Below are positions 1-5,209 of a stretch of DNA of 7,384 nucleotides, one piece after another. Each line of letters begins with the position of its first letter. The stretch's first letter is position 1. The notes under the pieces were generated by a model, which saw nothing but the letters and a program-made list of their open reading frames with translations, was not told the origin of the DNA and did not search any database. The stretch is from SCUN01 sp964343975 (GTDB taxonomy: Bacteria; Acidobacteriota; Vicinamibacteria; Vicinamibacterales; SCN-69-37), in contig CAYFLU010000162.1 of assembly GCA_964343975.1 (NCBI GenBank), forward strand, positions 1-7,384, in the 5' to 3' direction. Both the position numbers and the translations under genes were made by a program.

Positions 1-139
1 CGCCGTGGCCGTATGCATTCGCCTTGACGACCGCGATGAGTCCCGGCGCGCCGGGGCGATCGCCGAGCAGACGACGCACGGCGTGCGCGTTGTGCTCCAG
101 CGCATCGAGGCGCACCGATGCCACCGTCGGGCGGATCAC
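1..139 (-). CDS. alr: Alanine racemase, N-terminal fragment (runs off left edge)
   Basis: Only the first 46 codons are in the window. Alanine racemase is a PLP enzyme that interconverts L- and D-alanine in the cytoplasm and supplies D-Ala for peptidoglycan. The fragment reads as the start of the family's barrel domain: a beta strand with VRLDALEHN at about residues 8-16, then VVKANAYGHG at 37-46. That second motif is the family signature, and K39 should be the lysine that binds PLP. The chosen start is GTG at 139, whose GTGA overlaps the dnaB stop codon by 4 bases and suggests translational coupling. A second GTG lies in frame five codons further in (position 124). The motif is nearly diagnostic. 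The catalytic tyrosine and C-terminal domain are outside the window, so I cannot tell whether the gene is intact. Confidence 0.93.
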   Translation of the reverse strand, partial: MIRPTVASVRLDALEHNAHAVRRLLGDRPGAPGLIAVVKANAYGHG

Positions 140-1470
140 CGGTGTTCCGACGCGAGATTCTCGAATCGAGTGAACTGCTTGAGGAAGGCCAGATCGACGT
201 CGCCGATCGGGCCGTTACGCTGCTTGCCGATGATGATCTTGGCCTTGTTCTCGCTCTCGGGGTCGCGCTCTTCCGGGGCGCCGTACATCTCTTCACGATA
301 GATGAAGAGGACGACGTCGGCGTCCTGCTCAAGAGCGCCCGATTCACGGAGGTCCGACAACTGCGGCCGGTGATCGGTACGGGTTTCCGAGGCGCGGCTC
401 AACTGGCTGAGCGCCAGGATCGGCACGCCGAGTTCCTTGGCCAGAATCTTCAGCGATCGTGAAATCGACGCCAATTCCTGCTGACGGCTCTCGAAGCGTC
501 CGCGCCCCTGCATCAGCTGGAGGTAGTCGATGATGATCATGTCGAGCCCGTGTTCCATCTTCAGACGGCGCGTCTTCGCGCGCATCTCGAGGATGCCGGC
601 CGACGGCGTATCGTCGATGAACACTTTGAGTTCGTGCAACTGCGACAGTGCGCTCGCGATGCGGTCGTAGTCCTGCTCGCCCAGGTACCCGCCGCGGAAG
701 CGATGCGCATCCACGCGCGCCTCCGACGTGAGAATGCGCAGAAAGAGCTGTTCCTTCGACATTTCCAAGCTGAACACGCCAACGGACTTGCCATGATGCG
801 CGGCATTGAGCGCGATGTTCATGACGAAGCTCGTCTTGCCCATCGACGGACGCGCCGCGACGATGACCAGGTCGGCGGGCTGGAAGCCCGACGTCATCTC
901 GTCGAGATCATGAAACCCGCTCGGCACACCTGTGATGAGCCCGCGCTGCTCCTGCAGCGTTTCGAGGGTCGTGTAGCTCGAATCGACCAACTGGCCGAGC
1001 GGCACGAAGCCCGACCGCATGCGGCCTTCGGCGATCTGGAAGATCGACCGCTCCGCTTCATCCAGCTGCAAGTCGGCATCGTCTTCGGCGTCGTAGGCGC
1101 GCGACAACACCTCGTTGGCCGACGAGATCAGCCGGCGCAGCGTGGACTTTTCCTTGACGATCTTGGCGTAGTACTCGACGTTGGCCGAGCGCGGCACGCC
1201 ATCGGTGAGCGAACTGATATAGGCGGGACCGCCCACTTCCTCGAGCTCGCCCGAGCGGTCGAGTTCGTCGGTCAGCGTGACCAGATCGACCGGCTGATTG
1301 CGGTCGGTGAGCGAGACGATCTTCTCGAAGATGCGGCGATGCGCATCCCGGAAGAAATCGCCGGAGTCGATGACTTCGGCGGCCTGATTGAATGCGTGGT
1401 TGTTGATGAGGATCGCACCCAGCACGCTCTTCTCGGCGTCGAGATTGTGCGGCAGGGTGCGATCCGACAT
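136..1470 (-). CDS. dnaB: Replicative DNA helicase DnaB
   Basis: Hexameric 5'-3' helicase that unwinds DNA at the replication fork and recruits primase. The protein has 444 residues, within the usual range. An N-terminal DnaB domain spans about residues 6-110 (PHNLDAEKSVLGAIL at 7-21). A linker follows, then a RecA-like ATPase domain from about 175. The Walker A motif is ARPSMGKT (206-213, K212, T213). E236 in SLEM is the likely catalytic glutamate, and Walker B ends at D315 (MIIIDYLQLM). QLSR at 356-359 resembles motif H4. K416 and R418 in GKQRNG fit the arginine-finger region. No intein interrupts the Walker A or later motifs, although DnaB is a common intein host. The start lies 12 bases after the rplI stop with no clear Shine-Dalgarno sequence, so initiation probably depends on ribosomes arriving from rplI. 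Its stop overlaps the alr start. It is the last complete gene of the cluster. Confidence 0.98.
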   Translation of the reverse strand: MSDRTLPHNLDAEKSVLGAILINNHAFNQAAEVIDSGDFFRDAHRRIFEKIVSLTDRNQPVDLVTLTDELDRSGELEEVGGPAYISSLTDGVPRSANVEYYAKIVKEKSTLRRLISSANEVLSRAYDAEDDADLQLDEAERSIFQIAEGRMRSGFVPLGQLVDSSYTTLETLQEQRGLITGVPSGFHDLDEMTSGFQPADLVIVAARPSMGKTSFVMNIALNAAHHGKSVGVFSLEMSKEQLFLRILTSEARVDAHRFRGGYLGEQDYDRIASALSQLHELKVFIDDTPSAGILEMRAKTRRLKMEHGLDMIIIDYLQLMQGRGRFESRQQELASISRSLKILAKELGVPILALSQLSRASETRTDHRPQLSDLRESGALEQDADVVLFIYREEMYGAPEERDPESENKAKIIIGKQRNGPIGDVDLAFLKQFTRFENLASEHR

Positions 1471-1482
1471 GGCGGGTCTTGC

Positions 1483-1935
1483 TTACTGTGCGGCGACGAC
1501 CTTGATCGTCAGCTGCGCCGTGACATCACGGAAGAGCTTGACGGGCACGGAGTGCTCGCCGAGCGTCTTGAGCGGATCGCCGAGCTGGATCTTGCGGCGG
1601 TCCACCGTGAACTGCAGCGCGGCCAGGGCCTCGGCGATGTCCGCCGCGGTGACCGAACCGAACAGCACCTCGTTTTCGCCGACGCGCCGCGCGATCGCGA
1701 TCTCCACGCCCGTGAGCTTCTGCGCCAGTGCCTGCGCGTCGCCCCGCTCCTGCGCTTCACGTGCTTCGGCCACGGCGCGTTCGCGCTCGATCTGCCGCTT
1801 GTTCTCGTCGGTCACGACGAGCGCCAGCTTGCGCGGCAACAGGAAGTTGCGCGCGTAGCCATCGGCCACTTTCACGATCTGGCCGCGTTCGCCGAGGTGC
1901 TCGACGTGCTCTCTCAGAATGATTTCCATCGACAT
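1483..1935 (-). CDS. rplI: 50S ribosomal protein bL9
   Basis: Ribosomal protein of the large subunit; in the known structure it projects from near the L1 stalk base on a long helix joining two globular domains. The 150 residues match the family length (149 in E. coli). The N-terminal domain carries the signature at about residues 15-36, GERGQIVKVADGYARNFLLP. A charged helix follows at about 45-75 (ENKRQIERERAVAEAREAQE), then the C-terminal domain with LFGSVTAADIAEAL at 91-104. Two ATGs lie close together at 1935 and 1929. The upstream one (MSMEII) is preferred because it sits 10 bases after the AGGAGG at 1951-1946, while the other would be 16 bases away. The open frame extends further upstream through rpsR, but that part is in the wrong frame for bL9. 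The gap to rpsR is 14 bases. Confidence 0.97.
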   Translation of the reverse strand: MSMEIILREHVEHLGERGQIVKVADGYARNFLLPRKLALVVTDENKRQIERERAVAEAREAQERGDAQALAQKLTGVEIAIARRVGENEVLFGSVTAADIAEALAALQFTVDRRKIQLGDPLKTLGEHSVPVKLFRDVTAQLTIKVVAAQ

Positions 1936-1945
1936 GATCGGCTCG

Positions 1946-1951
1946 CCTCCT
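1946..1951 (-). promoter_or_regulatory. Ribosome binding site of rplI
   Basis: A perfect AGGAGG, 10 bases before the ATG at 1935. Its first two bases are the last two of the rpsR stop codon TAG. It decides the rplI start in favour of 1935 over 1929, and ties re-initiation on rplI to termination on rpsR. Confidence 0.8.
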
Positions 1952-2258
1952 AGTCGGTCACGTACGGAATCAACGCGAGCTGACGCGCGCGCTTGATTGC
2001 CGTCTGAAGCGCGCGCTGGTGCAGCGCGCAGACGCCCGAGATACGGCGCGGCTGAATCTTGCCGCGCTCCGGGATGAAGCCCGCGAGGAGCTTCACGTCC
2101 TTGTAGTTGATGTAGTCGATCTTGTCGACGCAGAACTTGCACACGCGACGGCGACGGAAGAACCCGCCACCACCACGGCGGCCGCCCTTGGCGTCCTTGC
2201 CGTCCTTGCCGGCGCCGCGGCCGCCCTTCTCGCCACGATCCTTGTCAAAGTCGCTCAT
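1950..2258 (-). CDS. rpsR: 30S ribosomal protein bS18, zinc-site form with Gly-rich N-terminal extension
   Basis: Small-subunit protein that binds 16S rRNA as a heterodimer with bS6, encoded directly upstream. The conserved core begins near residue 33 (FFRRRRVCKFC) and includes YKDVKLL (52-58), ERGKIQPRR (64-72) and AIKRARQLALIPY (87-99). C40, C43, C77 and H80 form a CxxC...CxxH set that should bind zinc, the so-called C+ version; E. coli bS18 has lost this. The first roughly 32 residues are an extension rich in Gly, Lys, Asp and Arg and probably disordered. Total length is 102 residues against about 75 in E. coli. The start ATG at 2258 overlaps the rpsF stop as ATGA. GAGG at 2268-2265 supplies a ribosome binding site 6 bases upstream, inside the end of rpsF. 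The stop overlaps the rplI ribosome binding site. Confidence 0.97.
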   Translation of the reverse strand: MSDFDKDRGEKGGRGAGKDGKDAKGGRRGGGGFFRRRRVCKFCVDKIDYINYKDVKLLAGFIPERGKIQPRRISGVCALHQRALQTAIKRARQLALIPYVTD

Positions 2259-2740
2259 CGGTCACCTCGATCACCGCGCGGGCTGAACCCGGCCTCACTC
2301 ATGACATCGCTGTCGTCATCGTCGGCATCTTCGCTGTGCCGACGACGCTCACCCTCGGTCGGCTCCGGCGGAAGACCACGCTTCACGCGGCGCGCCGCCA
2401 TCGACGCCTTGCGCTCGGTGGTCGCGCGCTCAGCGATCGCCAGCTCCTCATCCACGCGGATGATCAGATGGCGGATGACCGTGTCGATCACGCGCAGACG
2501 ACGATCGAGCTCGGCCGTCATCGCGCCCGGGCCATCAATAACCTCGAGCACGTACACGCCCTCGCGCTGTCCCGCGATTTCGTAGGCCAGACGCTTCCGG
2601 CCCCAGTTTTCGGTCTTGGACACCGTGCCGCCGAAACGCTCGGCGATGGCGACGATCTGCGTGTGCAGGTCGGCCAACACCTCGTCGGACACTTCCGGTG
2701 CCGTGATGTAGATCAATTCGTACTGACGTGCCTGGCTCAT
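2255..2740 (-). CDS. rpsF: 30S ribosomal protein bS6 with long charged C-terminal tail
   Basis: Small-subunit platform protein that pairs with bS18. The ferredoxin-like core is recognisable: RQYELIYITAPEV (5-17), GGTVSKTENWGRKRLAYEI (37-55, the family signature) and a last strand at about 85-97 (IDTVIRHLIIRVD). The core ends near residue 100. The remaining 60 residues are low complexity: a basic stretch, an acidic run at 137-145 (EDADDDDSD), then SPRGDRGDR. The start was set at ATG 2740 because AAGGAGG (2750-2744) lies just before it, although the 3-base spacing is tight. An in-frame ATG at 2758 would add six residues (MSIRRH), but has no binding site upstream. The gene overlaps rpsR by 4 bases, which suits equal synthesis of the bS6-bS18 pair. 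A possible regulatory leader precedes it. Confidence 0.96.
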   Translation of the reverse strand: MSQARQYELIYITAPEVSDEVLADLHTQIVAIAERFGGTVSKTENWGRKRLAYEIAGQREGVYVLEVIDGPGAMTAELDRRLRVIDTVIRHLIIRVDEELAIAERATTERKASMAARRVKRGLPPEPTEGERRRHSEDADDDDSDVMSEAGFSPRGDRGDR

Positions 2741-2744
2741 ATGC

Positions 2745-2787
2745 CTCCTTATGGACATCAGGCTGCGCCACTCGACGCAGCAAGGAG
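2745..2787 (-). promoter_or_regulatory. rpsF leader: possible Shine-Dalgarno-sequestering structure
   Basis: Read 5' to 3' on the mRNA, the leader has CTCCTT (2787-2782), then a perfect 6-bp hairpin with GCTGCG (2781-2776), an 8-base loop and CGCAGC (2767-2762). An 11-base spacer follows, then AAGGAG (2750-2745), the core of the rpsF ribosome binding site. CTCCTT and AAGGAG are exactly complementary, and the hairpin stacks directly on that helix, so the binding site could be masked. The CTCCTT lies only 5-10 bases past the pth stop, where a terminating ribosome would cover it. That would make rpsF translation depend on pth translation. The bS6-bS18 complex is known to repress rpsF through leader RNA in other bacteria. 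That motif features a CCG element, and I see no CCG here. The pairing is seen directly; the regulation is inferred. Confidence 0.5.
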
Positions 2788-2791
2788 CGTG

Positions 2792-3370
2792 TTACTTCGC
2801 TTCGGTTGTCTCGCGGTTATAGACGTTCATCGTCTTCGCCATGCCGTCGCGCACCCAACACTCGACGGCATCGGCCGCCCGGGTCACCGCGTCCTGCACC
2901 CCGGGCTGTTCTTCAGGCTCGAATCTGGACAACACATGATCCGCCAGATCTCGCCGTGTATCGCCTCGTCCCACGCCAACGCGGAGCCGAGGATAGTCAT
3001 TCGTGCCGAGCACTTGCGCCACCGACCGCAGGCCGTTGTGCCCGCCTTCGGAGCCACCGGACCGGATCCGCAATCGTCCGATCGGCAACGTCACGTCGTC
3101 GCTGATCACCAGCAGGTCCGTGACGGCGACCTTGAAGTACCGGAGCAGCTGACCGATGGCCTCGCCGCTCAGGTTCATGAAGGTGAGCGGTTTGACGAGC
3201 AGCACCACCTCGCCGCCGTCCCGCCACTTGCCCATGACCGCATCGGCGGGAGCCGCTTCGATCGAGACCCCGTGACGATCGACCAACCGGTCGATCACTT
3301 CGAAGCCGACGTTGTGGCGCGTGCCGACGTACTGCCGGCCCGGATTGCCGAGCCCGGCCACGAGCTTCAT
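2792..3370 (-). CDS. pth: Peptidyl-tRNA hydrolase
   Basis: Cytoplasmic esterase that releases tRNA from peptidyl-tRNAs dropped by ribosomes. It has 192 residues, the usual family size. It starts with MKLVAGLGNPGRQY, followed by the signature GTRHNVGFEVID at 16-27. Catalytic and binding residues known from the E. coli enzyme are present: N9, the catalytic H19, M65-N66 in PLTFMNLSGE, D91 in VISDDVTLP and N112 in GGHNGLRS. The start ATG is 2 bases after the rplY stop. Only a purine-rich GAAGAAG run precedes it, so coupling with rplY is likely. Pairing of rplY with pth is common in bacteria. The stop is followed by the rpsF leader. Confidence is high; nothing is missing or broken. Confidence 0.97.
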   Translation of the reverse strand: MKLVAGLGNPGRQYVGTRHNVGFEVIDRLVDRHGVSIEAAPADAVMGKWRDGGEVVLLVKPLTFMNLSGEAIGQLLRYFKVAVTDLLVISDDVTLPIGRLRIRSGGSEGGHNGLRSVAQVLGTNDYPRLRVGVGRGDTRRDLADHVLSRFEPEEQPGVQDAVTRAADAVECWVRDGMAKTMNVYNRETTEAK

Positions 3371-3372
3371 GC

Positions 3373-4059
3373 CTACTTCTTCTTGGCGTCCGCGGCCTTC
3401 TCGTCAGCGCCTTCCTTGGCGTCCTTGCCCTTCTTCATCACTTCGGGCTCAGCCGCCGCAGCCGGAGCCGCCGCGCCGTCCGTCGTCGCCGCCTCTTCCA
3501 CCTTCGGCATCACGACGTGCACGATGAGGAGGTCGCCGTCGGTCACGGCCTTCCACTTGTTGCCCGGCGCCGCGAGGTCACGCACGCGGATGCCCTGATT
3601 GAGCATCAGCTCCGTGATGTCCACGGTGATGTGTTCCGGGATGTCGGCCGGGAGGCACTCGATCTCGACGTCGCGGTTGACGAAGTCGACCACGCCGCCC
3701 TGCGCCTTCACGCCCTTGGACTCACCCGCGAGGTGCACCGGCACCGTCACGCGGAGCGCCTTGTCCATCGCGACCTTGTAGAAGTCCGCATGCAGCAGGC
3801 GGTGCGAGACCGGCTCGAGCTGGTATTCCTTCACCAGCACGCGCGTGTCGCCCGAGCCCTCGTACTTCAGGGCGATCAGGGTGTTCGCGCCCGACTTCGA
3901 GTGCAGGATCTTCGAGAGGCTCTTCGGATCCACGGCCAGGGCCACGCCCTCACCGCCACCGCCGTACAGCACGGCCGGGATCTTGCCTTCCCGACGCAGC
4001 CGCCCGTTTTCATTCCTGCCAAACGTATTCCGCTTCACCGCTTCCAGAGTCGCTTCCAT
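3373..4059 (-). CDS. rplY: 50S ribosomal protein bL25, CTC/TL5 type
   Basis: Binds 5S rRNA in the large subunit. At 228 residues it is the long two-domain form, related to the B. subtilis general stress protein Ctc and Thermus TL5, rather than the 94-residue E. coli form. The 5S-binding domain covers about residues 1-95, with GKIPAVLYGGG at 25-35 and HRLLHADFYKV at 86-96. The second, all-beta TL5 domain runs from about 100 to 186 (VTVPVHLAGES, then ITVDITELMLNQGIRVRDL at 144-162). Residues 189-228 form an Ala-rich tail ending in Lys/Asp/Glu repeats and KKK, probably disordered. The start at 4059 is supported by AGGTGAGG (4072-4065), which overlaps the prs stop codon; the gap to prs is 11 bases. 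The gene ends 2 bases before pth. Confidence 0.96.
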   Translation of the reverse strand: MEATLEAVKRNTFGRNENGRLRREGKIPAVLYGGGGEGVALAVDPKSLSKILHSKSGANTLIALKYEGSGDTRVLVKEYQLEPVSHRLLHADFYKVAMDKALRVTVPVHLAGESKGVKAQGGVVDFVNRDVEIECLPADIPEHITVDITELMLNQGIRVRDLAAPGNKWKAVTDGDLLIVHVVMPKVEEAATTDGAAAPAAAAEPEVMKKGKDAKEGADEKAADAKKK

Positions 4060-4070
4060 TGCTTCCTCAC

Positions 4071-5015
4071 CTATACGAACAGTTTCGAGACCGACGTCTC
4101 TTCATGAATGCTGCGGATCGCCTGCGCGAGCAGCCGAGCCACCGACAGCACCACGATCTTTCCGCAGGCCGCCTTCTCGCTATTCAGCGGGATCGTGTTC
4201 GTCACGATCAACTTGTCGATCGGCGACGCGTCGATCCGCGAGATCGCCGGCCCCGACAACACGCCATGCACCGCCGACGCCAACACGCGGCTGGCGCCGT
4301 TCTCGATCAGGGCCTGCGCCGCCTTCTGGATCGTGCCCGCCGTGTCGATGATGTCGTCCGCGATGATGCACACGCGGCCCGACACGTCACCGACAACATT
4401 CATCACTTCCGCCTCGCCCGACGCGCCGCGGCGCTTGTCGATGATGGCCAACTCGGCGTCGATGCGCTTGGCGTAGGCCCGCGCGCGCTCGGCACCGCCG
4501 GCATCCGGCGACACGATCGTGACCGGCCCGAAATTCTGCCGGGCCAGATACTCGATCATCACCGGGGCCGCAAACAGGTGGTCCACCGGGATGTCGAAAA
4601 ACGCCTGAATCTGCGCCTTGTGCAGATCCATCGTCAGCACCCGGTTCGCACCGGCCGCCGACAGCAAGTTCGCCACGAGCTTGGCCGAAATCGGCACTCG
4701 CGGCTTGTCTTTCCGATCCTGGCGCGCGTACCCGTAATACGGGATCACCGCCGTGATGCGTGACGCCGACGAGCGGCGGAACGCATCGATCATCACGCAC
4801 ATCTCCATGATGTGCTCGTCAACCGGAGAGCAGGTCGGCTGCACGATGAATACATCGGTCCCGCGAATGTTCTCGTCGATCTGAAACGAGACTTCGCTGT
4901 CGGGAAAGCGATGCAACCGCGCCCCACCCAACGGCAGGTCGAGGTGCTCCGCAATCTCTTTGGCCAGCGCGGGATGCGCGCTGCCGGAAAATATCTTCAG
5001 TGGCCCGTGAATCAT
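4071..5015 (-). CDS. prs: Ribose-phosphate pyrophosphokinase (PRPP synthetase, class I)
   Basis: Transfers pyrophosphate from ATP to ribose 5-phosphate, giving PRPP for purine, pyrimidine, His, Trp and NAD synthesis. Length is 314 residues, typical of class I. Features in order: KIFSGSAHPALA (7-18), FPDSE (37-41), the ATP-binding loop YYGYARQDRKDKPR (93-106), ISAKLVANLL (109-118), MDLH with metal-binding H132, VSPDAGGAERA (168-178), DKRR at 193-196 with catalytic K194, and the PRPP loop DDIIDTAGT (220-228). C-terminal SGPAISRI lies at 254-261. Two places depart from the usual bacterial consensus: KAQIQAFF after MDLH (usually AxQIQGFF), and DKPRVPIS in the flexible loop. The start ATG at 5015 has no good ribosome binding site. 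It lies 31 bases after the tRNA-Gln, with which it may share a transcript. Confidence 0.97.
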   Translation of the reverse strand: MIHGPLKIFSGSAHPALAKEIAEHLDLPLGGARLHRFPDSEVSFQIDENIRGTDVFIVQPTCSPVDEHIMEMCVMIDAFRRSSASRITAVIPYYGYARQDRKDKPRVPISAKLVANLLSAAGANRVLTMDLHKAQIQAFFDIPVDHLFAAPVMIEYLARQNFGPVTIVSPDAGGAERARAYAKRIDAELAIIDKRRGASGEAEVMNVVGDVSGRVCIIADDIIDTAGTIQKAAQALIENGASRVLASAVHGVLSGPAISRIDASPIDKLIVTNTIPLNSEKAACGKIVVLSVARLLAQAIRSIHEETSVSKLFV

Positions 5016-5046
5016 CGGCGCATCCGACCGGCACCCTGGGCAACGC

Positions 5047-5121
5047 TGGTTGGGGCGGAAGGATTCGAACCTTCGAATACGGGATCCAAAGTCCCGCGCC
5101 TTACCGCTTGGCCACGCCCCA
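5047..5121 (-). tRNA. tRNA-Gln, anticodon TTG, CCA end encoded
   Basis: A full cloverleaf can be drawn on the minus strand. The acceptor stem TGGGGCG (from 5121) pairs with CGCCCCA (5057-5051). The D stem is GCC/GGC with loop AAGCGGTAA. The anticodon stem CGGGA/TCCCG carries the loop CTTTGGA, which places anticodon TTG at 5089-5087. A 5-base variable loop follows, then the T stem GAAGG/CCTTC with loop TTCGAAT. The discriminator is A (5050), followed by encoded CCA (5049-5047). The 75-base length and the U1-A72 end pair are typical of tRNA-Gln. It lies between ispE and prs, in the same direction, and is probably cut from a longer transcript. The A discriminator differs from the G of E. coli tRNA-Gln. 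Confidence 0.98.
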
Positions 5122-5133
5122 AAACTGGCGACT

Positions 5134-5152
5134 CACCACCCACACGGTGGCG
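5134..5152 (-). other. Small hairpin just upstream of tRNA-Gln
   Basis: CGCCACC and GGTGGTG flank a GTGTG loop, giving a 7-bp stem with one G-U pair. It starts 12 bases before the mature tRNA end. Four Ts lie directly against the tRNA, but 8 bases after the stem, so this is a poor intrinsic terminator. It could help 5' leader folding or processing, or be chance in GC-rich DNA. Confidence 0.3.
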
Positions 5153-5178
5153 CGTCCGGGTCCTGCCGTAAACACGAA

Positions 5179-5209
5179 ATTTTAGACTGGCTCGGGGGTC
5201 AAAGTCCAA
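5179..5209 (-). promoter_or_regulatory. Weak sigma70-like promoter candidate for tRNA-Gln and prs
   Basis: TAAAAT at 5184-5179 matches five of six bases of a -10 box and stands out in an otherwise GC-rich region. TTGGAC (5209-5204) could be a poor -35 box at 19 bases; a better TTGACC (5202-5197) is only 12 bases away, too close. It overlaps the end of ispE and would start transcription some 50 bases before the tRNA. Evidence is base matching only. Confidence 0.25.

Noticed and set aside
136..1470. Possible intein in dnaB
   Set aside because: The motifs from Walker A to the arginine finger are continuous at normal spacing, and the length is that of an uninterrupted DnaB.
550..1953. A 467-codon open frame on the plus strand opposite dnaB and rplI
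   Set aside because: It is the antisense shadow of two certain genes in GC-rich DNA. Its product is rich in Arg, Ala, His and Asp with no recognisable motif, and no ribosome binding site supports it.
1483..2142. A 219-codon version of bL9 starting at 2142
   Set aside because: The extra N-terminal part is rpsR read in another frame. The real start is fixed by AGGAGG at 1951-1946 and by the family N-terminus MEIILREHV.
2336..3598. A 420-codon open frame on the plus strand opposite rpsF, pth and part of rplY
   Set aside because: It crosses three well-supported genes and the leader on the other strand, has no family resemblance, and is explained by codon bias of the true genes.
4059..4763. A 234-codon open frame on the plus strand opposite prs
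   Set aside because: Arg/His/Asp-rich shadow of prs, whose motifs are unmistakable on the minus strand.
5121..5152. Intrinsic terminator after ispE
   Set aside because: The hairpin at 5134-5152 is followed by 8 mixed bases before a 4-5 base T run that belongs partly to the tRNA; stem-to-T spacing is wrong.
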